The position numbers were made by a program, and so were the translations under genes. Of a DNA stretch of 64,000 nt, positions 43,003-52,270 are shown in pieces. This DNA comes from Ascidiaceihabitans sp023955215 (GTDB lineage: Bacteria > Pseudomonadota > Alphaproteobacteria > Rhodobacterales > Rhodobacteraceae), in assembly GCA_943788345.1 (NCBI GenBank), contig CALSPX010000001.1, positions 124,001 to 188,000 on the forward strand, read 5' to 3'. Position 1 is the stretch's first letter; each line of letters begins with the position of its first letter. Under the pieces are notes generated by a model that had not been told where the DNA came from, ran no database searches, and worked only from the letters and a program-made list of their open reading frames with translations.

Positions 43003-43351
43003 GCATTTCGCTAAGCATTTTTTCAACTTCTTTGGCCATTGCTTGACTGTCAGTGGCATCACTTTCTAATTGGCGAGTGATGCCTCTGCGCACTTTGATC
43101 CGGTTTTTTGGCATAGTTTGACGGATACCTGGGGCTCGAGGTGTCTCTTGGACGGCTGCAAGTTGGCTTTTTTGTTGTGTTTTCGCGAGGTAAAGCACAA
43201 CACCTTCCACCATTTCTGGATATAAACGCAGTGTTGCTGATGCGCAGATAAGGAAGATGTAAAACAGAACGCGTCCCATCTTATTAGAGCGTCGCGCACG
43301 TGCTTCGCGGCGAGCTAAAATCTTTTCAAAATGTGGGTTCTGTTTTTTCAT
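42989..43351 (-). CDS. small hypothetical single-span membrane protein
   Basis: A 120-residue protein. A basic N-terminus (KILARREARARRSNK) is followed by one hydrophobic helix (MGRVLFYIFLICASATLRLY) and a charged tail ending with a possible helix (MAKEVEKMLSEM). I do not recognise the family. It lies downstream of the fab operon in the same direction but separated by about 100 bases. Confidence 0.6.
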   Translation of the reverse strand: MKKQNPHFEKILARREARARRSNKMGRVLFYIFLICASATLRLYPEMVEGVVLYLAKTQQKSQLAAVQETPRAPGIRQTMPKNRIKVRRGITRQLESDATDSQAMAKEVEKMLSEMQAGH

Positions 43352-43449
43352 GGTGACATTGCTACTTGCAGCTGTGGACCATGTTAGGGCGAAAATCGGG
43401 CGAATTTATGCAGGCTGTCCGGCATGCTCCGCCCGAATTCTATATTTTC

Positions 43450-44241
43450 TTACAGGTGATCTGGCTGTGGCATGCCTAAAACGTGGTAGCCGCCATCCAC
43501 GCGAATGATTTCGCCTGTGGTATAAGCCCCGACGTCAGACGCAAGATAAACAGCTGTGCCACCTACTGCTTCTAGTGTTGCGTTTGAACGCATTGGCGCA
43601 TTTTGATCAGTGTGTTTGTAAGTCTTGCGTGCCCCGCCAATCGCGGCACCTGCCAATGTCTTCATTGGGCCAGGTGAGATTGCGTTAACGCGAATACCTT
43701 CTGGTCCAAGATCGTTGGCAAGGTAACGTGTTGCTGATTCAAGAGCCGCTTTGGCAACGCCCATTACGTTGTAATTTGGTACAACGCGATTTGAACCTTG
43801 GTAGGTCAATGTTAACAATGTCCCGCCATTTTCAGTCATCAATGGGTGCGCGCGGCGCGCAACTTCGATGAAGGAATATGCTGAAATATCCATTGAATGT
43901 TTAAAGTTAGCGCGGGAGGTGTTCAGAAAACGGCCTGTGAGTTCTGACTTGTCAGAAAACGCGATAGCGTGGACCACAAAGTCGATTGTGGGCCAGCGTG
44001 AACCCAAAGCATCGAACGCGGCGTCTAGGCTTGCATCATCTGTTACATCAACGTCGACCATGAAGTCGGAACCAACAGAGGCTGCCAATGGCTCAAGGCG
44101 TTTACCGAATGCTTCACCTTGATAGGTAAAGGCAAGTTCTGCCCCAGCTTCGGCCATGGATTTAGCGATACCCCAAGCGATAGAACGTTCATTGGCGACA
44201 CCCATAATAAGGCCGCGTTTTCCTGCTAACATATTGGTCAT
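43450..44241 (-). CDS. fabI: enoyl-[acyl-carrier-protein] reductase (NADH)
   Basis: A 263-residue short-chain dehydrogenase-like enzyme with the FabI nucleotide motif GVANERSIAWGIA and catalytic Y157/K164 (YNVMGVAK), plus Y147. It performs the last reduction of each fatty-acid elongation cycle. It directly follows fabB (10 bases), forming fabA-fabB-fabI divergent from irr. Confidence 0.95.
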   Translation of the reverse strand: MTNMLAGKRGLIMGVANERSIAWGIAKSMAEAGAELAFTYQGEAFGKRLEPLAASVGSDFMVDVDVTDDASLDAAFDALGSRWPTIDFVVHAIAFSDKSELTGRFLNTSRANFKHSMDISAYSFIEVARRAHPLMTENGGTLLTLTYQGSNRVVPNYNVMGVAKAALESATRYLANDLGPEGIRVNAISPGPMKTLAGAAIGGARKTYKHTDQNAPMRSNATLEAVGGTAVYLASDVGAYTTGEIIRVDGGYHVLGMPQPDHL

Positions 44242-44251
44242 AATAAAATTC

Positions 44252-45481
44252 TTACCCGTGATATTTGGAAAGGATCATTGATCCATTGGTGCCGCCAAAC
44301 CCAAACGAGTTTGTCATAACGCTATCAAGGCCGGCATTTTGCTTGGTCTCAAGCGCGATTTCTGAGGCGTCGAGCGCAGGATCAAGGTTTTTGACGTTGA
44401 TCGAACGGGCGATGAAATCATTGTCCAACATCAGTGTGCTGAAAATTGCCTCTAATGCGCCAGCAGCACCTTGAGCGTGACCTGTCATAGACTTGGTCGA
44501 GCTGACAGGTGGCGTGTTGCCTTGGCCAAAGACGCGGCGGACCGCTTCGATTTCACCAACATCGCCAACTGGCGTGGATGTGCCGTGTGCGTTGATGTAG
44601 CCAACTTTGCGGCCTTCCGGCAGTGTGGACAGTGCGAGGCGCATGGCGCGCTCTCCGCCCTCACCAGATGGCGCAACCATGTCGTGGCCGTCTGATGTTG
44701 CTGCGTAGCCTGTGACTTCAGCATAAATTTTCGCGCCACGTGCCAATGCGTGATCTAGATCTTCAAGAACAACAATACCGCCACCACCTGAAATCACAAA
44801 ACCATCGCGGTCCGCATCAAAGGCACGGCTCGCTTGTTCTGGGGTGTCGTTGTATTTGCTGCTCATCGCGCCCATCGCGTCAAACAGGCAGGACAATGTC
44901 CAATCCAATTCTTCGCCGCCACCTGCGAACATAACGTCTTGTTTGCCCATCATGATCTGTTCCGCTGCGTTGCCGATGCAGTGGAGGGATGTGGAGCAAG
45001 CAGAGGTGATCGAATAGTTGATCCCTTTTATCTTGTAAGCGGTTGAGAGGTTCGCGCTGACGGTGGATGACATGCATTTTGGAACTGCGAATGGGCCGAT
45101 GCGTTTTGTAGCACCTGTCTTTGCAACCGTTTGGTGCGCTGTCAGCATTGCAGAGGTGGAAGGACCACCAGAACCTGCAACAAGGCCCGTGCGTTCATTC
45201 ACGATTTCAGCTTCAGTCAAACCCGCGTCAGCAATGGCTTGGGCCATAGCAATGTGGGCGTAAGCCGCTGCTGGACCCATGAAACGAAGGGTGCGTTTGT
45301 CGACGTGTTCGGCGACATCCAGTTTGAGCGTGCCAGCAATCTGGCTGCGAAAACCGTGCTCGGCCATTTCTGGGCTCGCGACGATGCCAGAAGTTCCGGC
45401 CTGCAAGCTTGCAAGCACCTCTTCAACATTATTACCGATGCTTGAGACGATCCCCAAACCTGTGACGACAACGCGGCGCAT
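44252..45481 (-). CDS. fabB: 3-oxoacyl-[acyl-carrier-protein] synthase I
   Basis: A 409-residue thiolase-fold condensing enzyme. The active-site cysteine is C162 (SACSTSLHCIG). The two histidines are in NAHGTSTPVGD and SMTGHAQGA, matching the E. coli FabB order. With FabA it makes unsaturated fatty acids. Middle gene of fabA-fabB-fabI. Confidence 0.95.
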   Translation of the reverse strand: MRRVVVTGLGIVSSIGNNVEEVLASLQAGTSGIVASPEMAEHGFRSQIAGTLKLDVAEHVDKRTLRFMGPAAAYAHIAMAQAIADAGLTEAEIVNERTGLVAGSGGPSTSAMLTAHQTVAKTGATKRIGPFAVPKCMSSTVSANLSTAYKIKGINYSITSACSTSLHCIGNAAEQIMMGKQDVMFAGGGEELDWTLSCLFDAMGAMSSKYNDTPEQASRAFDADRDGFVISGGGGIVVLEDLDHALARGAKIYAEVTGYAATSDGHDMVAPSGEGGERAMRLALSTLPEGRKVGYINAHGTSTPVGDVGEIEAVRRVFGQGNTPPVSSTKSMTGHAQGAAGALEAIFSTLMLDNDFIARSINVKNLDPALDASEIALETKQNAGLDSVMTNSFGFGGTNGSMILSKYHG

Positions 45482-45554
45482 GGCGCTCTCCTTGTTCTGT
45501 GCTGGGTCTTGGAACCGACCCGATCATGTTTTTACAACTTAAACCGAAGTAGGA

Positions 45555-46064
45555 TTAGGTTTCAGACAATGCAACTTTCATGTCTTTGACCATGTAGATG
45601 ACTTCGCCGTCTGCTTCTACAATCCCGTTGGCTACACCCATTGTGAGGCGGCGGGTTTGGATCGCTTTGGTAAAGTCGATTTTATAAGTGAGTTTCTTGC
45701 GGTCAGGGCGCACCATGCCGGTCAATTTAACTTCGCCTACACCCAATGCATAGCCACGGCCCTGCCAGCCGCGCCAGCCAAGGTTAAATCCGGTAAGCTG
45801 CCAAAGGCCATCTAGGCCCAAGCAGCCTGGCATGATTGGGTTGCCAGGGAAGTGGCAGTCAAAGAACCAAAGGTCAGGCGTGATGTCGAATTCTGCAACA
45901 ACGTGCCCCTTGCCATGTTCGCCGCCATCGCCAGAGATGTCCGTGATACGGTCCATCATCAACATGGGTGGGGCTGGCAATTGTGCATTGCCTTCGCCGA
46001 ACAGTTCGCCGCGCGAACATTTTAGTAGGTCGTCCTTGTCAAAGCTTGTTGGGTAAAGGGACAT
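45555..46064 (-). CDS. fabA: 3-hydroxydecanoyl-[acyl-carrier-protein] dehydratase/isomerase
   Basis: A 169-residue hotdog-fold enzyme with catalytic H71 (FFDCHFPGNP) and D85 (LGLDGLWQL), equivalent to H70/D84 of E. coli FabA. It introduces the cis double bond for unsaturated fatty acids. First gene of the fab operon, starting 260 bases from the divergent irr gene. Confidence 0.95.
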   Translation of the reverse strand: MSLYPTSFDKDDLLKCSRGELFGEGNAQLPAPPMLMMDRITDISGDGGEHGKGHVVAEFDITPDLWFFDCHFPGNPIMPGCLGLDGLWQLTGFNLGWRGWQGRGYALGVGEVKLTGMVRPDRKKLTYKIDFTKAIQTRRLTMGVANGIVEADGEVIYMVKDMKVALSET

Positions 46065-46324
46065 GTTGGCGGCTCTCCATATCGTATTTAGTGTTACCCC
46101 CCTTTACCATCGCAATTTGTGGTCCTGCAAGGGTAGGGCGTCGTTGTTGTGCGCTTAGAAACCTGATGTGGTCTTTGCGATGCATTGTGAGCGGGGTTTG
46201 ACAGTAATATTGGGCGATCAGCGCGGAAATGTGCAGTTTATGCCCAATTCATGGAAAGGAATTGAAAACATGCGCTGGTCACACTAGATGTTGATTGAGA
46301 ATGGTTTGCAAAGGCTCAATTGTA

Positions 46325-46744
46325 ATGTCGCAAGAACAGATAGGCACGAACTGGTTGGCAACCGCTGGGCTTCGCCCAACGCGTCAACGCGTGACTTTGG
46401 CGGCGTTGCTGGTTGGAGATGGTCAACACCGTCACGTCACAGCCGAAAGCCTGTTCGACGCAGCCCATGCTAAAGGCAATGCGGTTTCGCTTGCGACTGT
46501 TTATAATACTCTGAGCGCGTTTTGTGACGCAGGACTGATGCAAGAGGTCACTGTTGATGGTTCGAAAAGCTACTTTGACACCAATACACATGATCACCCG
46601 CATTTTTACTGGGAAGACGAAGCCAGATTGACGGATGCTCCATCAGAGCAGTTGGTAATCGCGCAGTTGCCAGATGCACCTGAAGGTGCAGAGATCGCAT
46701 CCGTGGATGTCGTCATCCGTTTGCGCCGCAAAGCCAAAAATTAG
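46325..46744 (+). CDS. irr: iron response regulator Irr (Fur family)
   Basis: A 139-residue Fur-fold protein with TAGLRPTRQRVTLAALL, the recognition helix in AVSLATVYNTLSAFCDAG, and the His-rich YFDTNTHDHPHFYWEDE typical of alphaproteobacterial Irr. Irr senses iron through haem and represses or activates iron genes. It lacks most C-terminal metal-site cysteines of true Fur. ATG 46325 is preferred to an upstream TTG at 46295. Divergent from the fab operon. Confidence 0.88.
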   Translation: MSQEQIGTNWLATAGLRPTRQRVTLAALLVGDGQHRHVTAESLFDAAHAKGNAVSLATVYNTLSAFCDAGLMQEVTVDGSKSYFDTNTHDHPHFYWEDEARLTDAPSEQLVIAQLPDAPEGAEIASVDVVIRLRRKAKN

Positions 46745-46833
46745 CCCAAGTTTGAGTTGGCATTTCACGTGATGGGCTTGCCCTAACACATGATTGCAAA
46801 CTAGCGTGCGCCTAAGAGTTCAGGAGCACATGC

Positions 46834-47631
46834 ATGACCCATCCACTTATTACGCAAGATCACATCGATACCTTCCAGAAGGACGGGGTTGTTATGATCA
46901 AAGGATTGTTTGCTGATGAAGTGGAAACCTTGCGCGATGGCGTCGCCCGCAACATGTCTGATCCCGGGCCATATGCCGCAGAGAATTTGCATAAGGGTGA
47001 GGCGGGGCGTTTCTTCGATGATTACTGCAACTGGAGTCGCATTCCTGAATTTGAAAATGTTATTCGCAACTCTGCAGCTGCCGAAGTTGGCGCGGATCTT
47101 ATGCGGTCCAATTCGGTGCAATTGTTCCATGATCACGTTCTGGTCAAAGAGCCCGGTACCTCAAAGCCGACACCTTGGCACACGGATGGTCCGTATTATT
47201 TCGTTGAGGGCCAACAAACGGTTAGCTTTTGGTCGCCTCTGGATGCGGTAGCAAATGCCAGCTTGCGCTGCGTTGCCGGGTCGCATTTGTGGGAAAAACC
47301 AGTTTTGCCGACACGTTGGCTTAGCGAAACAAATTTCTACCCAGACGACGAGACGTATATGGCTGTGCCAGATCCGGATGCCGAAGGGGTGAAAGTCGTT
47401 GAGTGGGAGCTGGAACCCGGCGACGCTGTGGCGTTTAACTATAATATTCTGCACGGGGCGCGTGGGAACGAGGCCACAACAAGGCGGCGGGCATTTTCGC
47501 TGCGCTTGCTTGGGGATGATGCACGCTATGTGGAACGCCCAGGGCCAACATCACCACCATTTCCCGGACATGATATGACGCCCGGACAAAAGCTTCGATC
47601 TGATTGGTTCCCGACATTATTTGAACGCTAA
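46834..47631 (+). CDS. phytanoyl-CoA dioxygenase-family 2-oxoglutarate oxygenase
   Basis: A 265-residue Fe(II)/2-oxoglutarate dioxygenase. Iron ligands are H116 and D118 (TPWHTDGPYYF) and probably H207 (NILHGARGN), followed by the 2-oxoglutarate-binding arginine region TTRRRAFSLR. The PhyH family hydroxylates diverse small molecules, including ectoine and halogenated or aliphatic acids. CAGGAGC precedes the ATG. No partner enzyme is adjacent. Confidence 0.88.
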   Translation: MTHPLITQDHIDTFQKDGVVMIKGLFADEVETLRDGVARNMSDPGPYAAENLHKGEAGRFFDDYCNWSRIPEFENVIRNSAAAEVGADLMRSNSVQLFHDHVLVKEPGTSKPTPWHTDGPYYFVEGQQTVSFWSPLDAVANASLRCVAGSHLWEKPVLPTRWLSETNFYPDDETYMAVPDPDAEGVKVVEWELEPGDAVAFNYNILHGARGNEATTRRRAFSLRLLGDDARYVERPGPTSPPFPGHDMTPGQKLRSDWFPTLFER

Positions 47632-47656
47632 CTCGGTCCGCGAATTTAGATTTATA

Positions 47657-48526
47657 TTAGAACCACTGTCCCGGTTCCATCAGCCCCAGATCAAGCAACT
47701 GACGTGAATGCCATTCAAAGGCTGCAGAGTTGTGCCATTTGAAGGTTGGGATGTCGAAGGTACTGCCTGGATTCTGTTTCAATGCCTTGGCTGTTCTGAA
47801 CGAACAGATGGCAGAGGTCAGGTTGTGATGCCACGGGCAGGCATATGTATTGTATTCTTCGTCATCAAATGTGTGATCTTCGCGCAGTTTCAGCCCCTCT
47901 TTGGATTTGAAGAGTGCAATGCGGTCAATCTTACGGCGGGTCAGAGGGACGTGTTCTTCATAGCGCCAGCGTAATCCACCAAAGAAATCCAATTGACGTT
48001 CTTTAGGGTGGTTGTGGTTGTCTATGTCTGGGCGCGCCAAAGCGTAATAACCAGAGCGGTCAAGGTGCGCGCGATCCAAGGACACGGCATCTGGGTTGGT
48101 GTCTAGATCGTCAGAATAAAGATCGACCACGTATGTGAGCATCGCATCGCGGCGTTCCTCGGTATGGAACGACAGCATTTCGCCAACAGTACGTGTTTCG
48201 CAAAATGGGTGGAACAAATACTCTGCGTTAAAGCAGTAGTACATCCAAAGACCGGGGGCCGCAGCAATCACGCTGTTGACCGCAAGTTCCATCGCACCTT
48301 CACGTGCCATGTTATATCCAACGCGGTGAACCACGTCTTGAAGATCGCGCGGCAATTCAAACACGTCGGGCATGAAGACGATGAGACTGGCGAATCCTGC
48401 CTGCTGATGATGGCGCAGTGTCGTTGCAATTTCCACATCATCCTCAACGAGAATTATCGCGACAGGCCCTTTGGCCAAGGCCGCGGCCCCGTCTTTTAAG
48501 AAAGTCTCTAGGTCTTTGTATTGCAT
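47657..48526 (-). CDS. putative glycosyltransferase-like hypothetical protein
   Basis: A 289-residue protein with a Rossmann-like start (PVAIILVEDDVEIATTLRHH, then FASLIVFMPDV) reminiscent of the GT2-like glycosyltransferase fold. Conserved-looking aromatic blocks follow, such as LWMYYCFNAEYLFHPF and DFFGGLRWRYEEHVP. I recall similar proteins in roseobacters annotated as glycosyltransferase family 2, without experimental function. It is divergent from miaB, with about 108 bases between starts. Confidence 0.6.
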   Translation of the reverse strand: MQYKDLETFLKDGAAALAKGPVAIILVEDDVEIATTLRHHQQAGFASLIVFMPDVFELPRDLQDVVHRVGYNMAREGAMELAVNSVIAAAPGLWMYYCFNAEYLFHPFCETRTVGEMLSFHTEERRDAMLTYVVDLYSDDLDTNPDAVSLDRAHLDRSGYYALARPDIDNHNHPKERQLDFFGGLRWRYEEHVPLTRRKIDRIALFKSKEGLKLREDHTFDDEEYNTYACPWHHNLTSAICSFRTAKALKQNPGSTFDIPTFKWHNSAAFEWHSRQLLDLGLMEPGQWF

Positions 48527-48634
48527 TGGATGCTCGTTTTAAGTGTTGTTGCTAAATTCCTTCAAATCGGCGCGCATTGCAAGCGGGACTTGCCCCTGCT
48601 AGATGACGCCCAACCGCCAAAATCATACCGGATC

Positions 48635-49966
48635 ATGACTATGACTAGCCCAAAGAAGCTCTTCATCAAAACCTTCGGCTGCCAGATGAACGTCTATGAC
48701 AGCGAACGCATGGCCGAAGCGCTGGGCGGCGAGGGGTATGTCGAAACGAAAAGCCAAGAAGATGCAGATATGATTCTGCTAAACACTTGCCACATCCGCG
48801 AAAAAGCGGTTGAAAAAGTCTATTCTGACTTGGGCCGGTTGAAAAAGTTCAAAGAGGCTAAGCCTGATCTTAAGATTGGTGTGGCTGGATGTGTTGCACA
48901 GGCTGAAGGCGGCGAAATTATGCGTCGTCAGCCGTTGGTCGATTTGGTTGTTGGGCCGCAATCTTATCACCGCCTTCCAGAGATGGAGGCATTGATTCAG
49001 CAGGGCAAACGCGCCTTGGACACTGATTTTCCCGAAGAAGACAAATTCGAGAAACTTAAAGCACGCCCCAAAGCCCCACGTGGCCCGACGGCGTTCCTGA
49101 CTGTTCAAGAAGGTTGTGACAAATTTTGTGCCTTTTGTGTTGTGCCCTACACACGGGGGGCAGAAGTGAGCCGTCCTGTCACACGTATCCTCGATGAAGC
49201 ACGCAATCTTGTTGAACGCGGCGTGCGCGAAATTACGCTACTTGGTCAGAATGTTAATGCGTACCACGGCGCGGGCCCTAAAGGGACCGACTACACATTA
49301 GCACAGCTTATCTGGGAACTGGATAAGGTGGACGGGCTCGAGCGCATTCGTTTTACGACCAGCCACCCCAATGACATGACAGATGAGTTGATCGAAGCGC
49401 ACGGCAACTGTGCAAAACTGATGCCGTATCTTCATCTTCCGGTTCAGTCTGGCAGCGACCACATTCTTAAGCGCATGAACCGTAGCCACACCGCGGAAAG
49501 CTACTTGCGTGTGATTGAACGTATTCGCGCAGCGCGCCCTGATATTGTATTGTCAGGTGACTTTATCGTGGGTTTCCCCGAAGAGACTGAGGCGCATTTT
49601 CAAGAGACCCTCGATCTGGTTGAACAAGTTAAATACGGCTACGCATATTCCTTCAAATATTCCACACGTCCAGGCACGCCCGCAGCGGAACGCGCCTTGG
49701 TTGATGCCGCTGAGGCGGATGATCGCTTGCAACGTTTGCAGGCTTTGATCACAAAGCATCAGCGCGAAATTCAAGACGGTATGATTGGTCGTGAAGTCAG
49801 CGTTCTGTTTGAAAAGCCTGGACGCGATGAAGGGCAAATGGTTGGCAAATCCGAGTACCTACACGCGGTGCATGTTGCCAATGCAAATGCCCAAGTCGGG
49901 GATATAGCAAAGGTGAGAATCGTTGATGCGGGTACAAATTCGCTGAAAGGCGAACTTCTCTCGTAG
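48635..49966 (+). CDS. miaB: tRNA-2-methylthio-N6-dimethylallyladenosine synthase
   Basis: A 443-residue radical-SAM methylthiotransferase. The N-terminal cluster cysteines are C16, C52 and C86. The radical-SAM motif CDKFCAFC has C161, C165 and C168, and a TRAM domain is C-terminal. It adds the methylthio group at A37 of tRNAs that read UNN codons. ATG 48635 begins the conserved sequence; the frame extends upstream to 48521 over the start of the divergent gene. Confidence 0.95.
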   Translation: MTMTSPKKLFIKTFGCQMNVYDSERMAEALGGEGYVETKSQEDADMILLNTCHIREKAVEKVYSDLGRLKKFKEAKPDLKIGVAGCVAQAEGGEIMRRQPLVDLVVGPQSYHRLPEMEALIQQGKRALDTDFPEEDKFEKLKARPKAPRGPTAFLTVQEGCDKFCAFCVVPYTRGAEVSRPVTRILDEARNLVERGVREITLLGQNVNAYHGAGPKGTDYTLAQLIWELDKVDGLERIRFTTSHPNDMTDELIEAHGNCAKLMPYLHLPVQSGSDHILKRMNRSHTAESYLRVIERIRAARPDIVLSGDFIVGFPEETEAHFQETLDLVEQVKYGYAYSFKYSTRPGTPAAERALVDAAEADDRLQRLQALITKHQREIQDGMIGREVSVLFEKPGRDEGQMVGKSEYLHAVHVANANAQVGDIAKVRIVDAGTNSLKGELLS

Positions 49967-50165
49967 GGTAAACGCAGCATTATCCGGCTTTGAAAGCTTC
50001 AAAAGCGCAACTTTTTTGTGAGTGATCAGGGTTAAACCACCACATCTTGTGAATACACTTTCACATAGCGTCAATTATTACCTATCAATGCGTAATAATA
50101 GCACGAGCCAGCGTTTTTTGACGCCCAAGGCTTTTGCGGCGGAACAAAAAAAAAGGAACTGGGCT

Positions 50166-50750
50166 GTGGGATATAAGTTTTCTAATGCCGTACGTAACGT
50201 TCTGGCTGGGACAGCTGCAGCGGCAGTAGCTTTGTCACTGCTAGGAACAAGCGCGTCTGCGTAAGGTCTTTTCGGACGCAAAAAAGCGCAAGACAATCAA
50301 TATGTCCCAACTGTCTGGATCGATCCGGATGGATGTGAATACTGGGTTATGGACGACGGTGTTGAAGGCTACATGTCGCCTCACACAAACCGTCAGGGTA
50401 TTCCGGTTTGCCGCCGTGGTAACGTTTGTGGCGTCATGAACTCCGACCAGTTCTTCGCTACCAATAGCGCGAAAATTTCTGGTGCAGGACGTGAGCGTTT
50501 GGCTCAGTTCTTCCAACAAACTGGCGCAACCAGCTACATCATCACGGGCCACACCGATGCGCGTGCTTCTGATGAATACAACATGAAGCTATCATACAAT
50601 CGTGCGTCTTCTGTCGCTCGGATCGCCCAAAGCTCAGGCGCACGTATCGCCGACGTTCGTGGCTACGGTGAACGTATGCCAGCAGCTTCAAACAAAACGG
50701 CACACGGTATGCAACAAAACCGCCGTGTCGAAATCATCTGTATTCGTTAA
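50166..50750 (+). pseudogene. OmpA-family outer membrane protein with in-frame stop after signal peptide
   Basis: From GTG 50166 (AAGGA upstream) the frame encodes a classic signal peptide (NVLAGTAAAAVALSLLGTSASA). It then hits TAA at 50262-50264. The same frame continues without a break as GLFGRKKAQDNQYVPTVWID to the stop at 50750. The second part has a WIDPDGCEYWVMDDGVEGY domain and a C-terminal OmpA peptidoglycan-binding domain (HTDARASDEYNMKLSYNRA, QNRRVEI). A CAA to TAA change would explain it. An alternative start at 50088 extends the N-terminus. As sequenced, only the leader is made unless the stop is read through. Confidence 0.8.
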
Positions 50751-50762
50751 GGGGATCAAGAA

Positions 50763-51074
50763 ATGACCTTTGTAAAAATCATTACTGCTTGCTCGATAGT
50801 CGCCTCTTTGGGTGCGTGCGAAGTTGCTGGCGGCGGCAACAAGTCAGACAAAACAATCGACCGTGGCTTTGACAAAAAGCACCTAAGCCAATTGGTTGCG
50901 GGTGTTTGGGTCGATCCAAACGGCTGTGATCACTGGATCATCGACGACGGTGTTGAGGGCTATTCGTCTCAACGTCTCGACAAATACGGCAAACCTGTAT
51001 GTTCAGGTGTTGCACCACCGAACACGGCGACTGGCCCGTTCAAAGATGGTTCGACATTTGGCGATCCGATCTAA
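50763..51074 (+). CDS. small lipoprotein sharing a domain with the upstream OmpA-like protein
   Basis: A 103-residue protein with a lipoprotein signal ending in the lipobox LGAC (cysteine about 19). The region GVWVDPNGCDHWIIDDGVEG closely parallels the segment in the preceding OmpA-family gene, and both continue to a PVC motif. The two genes therefore seem to share a small duplicated domain. It is 12 bases after the OmpA-like gene and followed by a strong terminator. Likely an outer-membrane-anchored lipoprotein; function unknown. Confidence 0.75.
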   Translation: MTFVKIITACSIVASLGACEVAGGGNKSDKTIDRGFDKKHLSQLVAGVWVDPNGCDHWIIDDGVEGYSSQRLDKYGKPVCSGVAPPNTATGPFKDGSTFGDPI

Positions 51075-51096
51075 GCCATCCATCAAATTTAGAATT

Positions 51097-51132
51097 TGGG
51101 CTGTAGCGACGATCGCTGCGGCCCATTTTTTT
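51097..51132 (+). terminator. rho-independent terminator after lipoprotein gene
   Basis: A 13-base stem (51097-51109 with 51113-51125, two G-T pairs) with loop CGA is followed by seven T (51126-51132). Confidence 0.9.
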
Positions 51133-51229
51133 GCGAATGATGAAAAGTCACTTTTGTCCTATTGTGTCCAGTCGATGAAAACGCCACCCTTGTGAAAAGA
51201 CAGATCAACCGTGAATCAGGAGCGCATTT

Positions 51230-52270
51230 TTGTCCCCCAGCGACGTACCTCTAGACTCTACAGGGTCTAAACCTTCGAACCCCGAAGCACGGGTTGAATT
51301 CCCTGACAACCGTTTGTTGATGGATGTGTGTGGAGAATTCGACAGCAACCTAACAACAATTGAAACATCACTCGAAGTGCAAATTGTGCGGCGTGGCAAT
51401 TCGATTGTTGTGATGGGTGATGACATTGCACGCGACCGTGCGATTGAAATTTTGAACGCTCTATACCAACGCCGCGTCAATGGCCGTGAAGTTGAGGCCG
51501 CGGATGTCGATCGTGAACTGCGGATGGGTGGCCCAGATGAAGACGCGGGCAAGCGCAATTTGGTCAAAGGTGATCAATTGGAAATGCCCGTTGGCGCACG
51601 TTTTGAGATTAAGACCCGCAAGAAATTGGTTGAACCACGCACCGATGCACAAAAAACCTATGTACAATCGTTGTTTGAAAACGAATTGGCGTTCGGCATT
51701 GGCCCTGCAGGTACTGGTAAAACCTATCTTGCTGTAGCTGTTGGTGTTTCGATGTTCCTCTCTGGCAAGGTCGATAAGATCATCTTATCTCGTCCGGCCG
51801 TTGAAGCAGGTGAGCGATTGGGGTTCCTGCCTGGAGCGCTGGAAGAAAAAGTCGATCCATACATGCAGCCGCTTTATGATGCGTTGAATGACTTTCTACC
51901 GGGCAAACAACTGGCAAAGTTACGTGAAGAAAAAATCATTGAAATTGCACCCTTAGCCTTCATGCGTGGCCGCACACTGTCCAGTGCTTATGTGGTTTTG
52001 GATGAAGCGCAGAATGCCACAACGATGCAAATGAAGATGTTTTTGACCCGTCTCGGCAAGGGATCAAGAATGGTCATTACGGGTGACCGCACACAAATCG
52101 ATCTGCCGCGTGGTGTTCCATCAGGATTAGCAGATGCAGAACGCCTGCTTAGCAAAATTCCTAAAGTCAGCTTCAACTACTTCACGTCGAAAGACGTGGT
52201 CCGTCATCCTTTGGTTGCTGCAATTATCGAGGCGTATGAGGCGGACGAGCCTCATAACCGGTCCACTTGA
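51230..52270 (+). CDS. phoH: PhoH-like ATPase
   Basis: A 346-residue P-loop protein with Walker A GPAGTGKT (158-165), Walker B YVVLDEAQNAT and TGDRTQIDLP sensor region, plus an N-terminal KH-like segment. PhoH proteins are predicted RNA helicase-like ATPases linked to ribosome maturation through ybeY, which follows with a 1-base overlap. The start appears to be TTG at 51230, with AGGAG at proper distance; no in-frame ATG occurs before residue 31. Confidence 0.93.
   Translation: MSPSDVPLDSTGSKPSNPEARVEFPDNRLLMDVCGEFDSNLTTIETSLEVQIVRRGNSIVVMGDDIARDRAIEILNALYQRRVNGREVEAADVDRELRMGGPDEDAGKRNLVKGDQLEMPVGARFEIKTRKKLVEPRTDAQKTYVQSLFENELAFGIGPAGTGKTYLAVAVGVSMFLSGKVDKIILSRPAVEAGERLGFLPGALEEKVDPYMQPLYDALNDFLPGKQLAKLREEKIIEIAPLAFMRGRTLSSAYVVLDEAQNATTMQMKMFLTRLGKGSRMVITGDRTQIDLPRGVPSGLADAERLLSKIPKVSFNYFTSKDVVRHPLVAAIIEAYEADEPHNRST

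Noticed and set aside
46271..46324. Irr/ICE iron-box upstream of irr
   Set aside because: Loose TTGAG/CTCAA symmetry only; the usual TTTAGAA-type consensus is not present.
50349..50750. OmpA-like gene starting at an internal ATG
   Set aside because: The frame extends upstream with conserved sequence to the TAA and a signal peptide beyond it, and no ribosome site precedes 50349.
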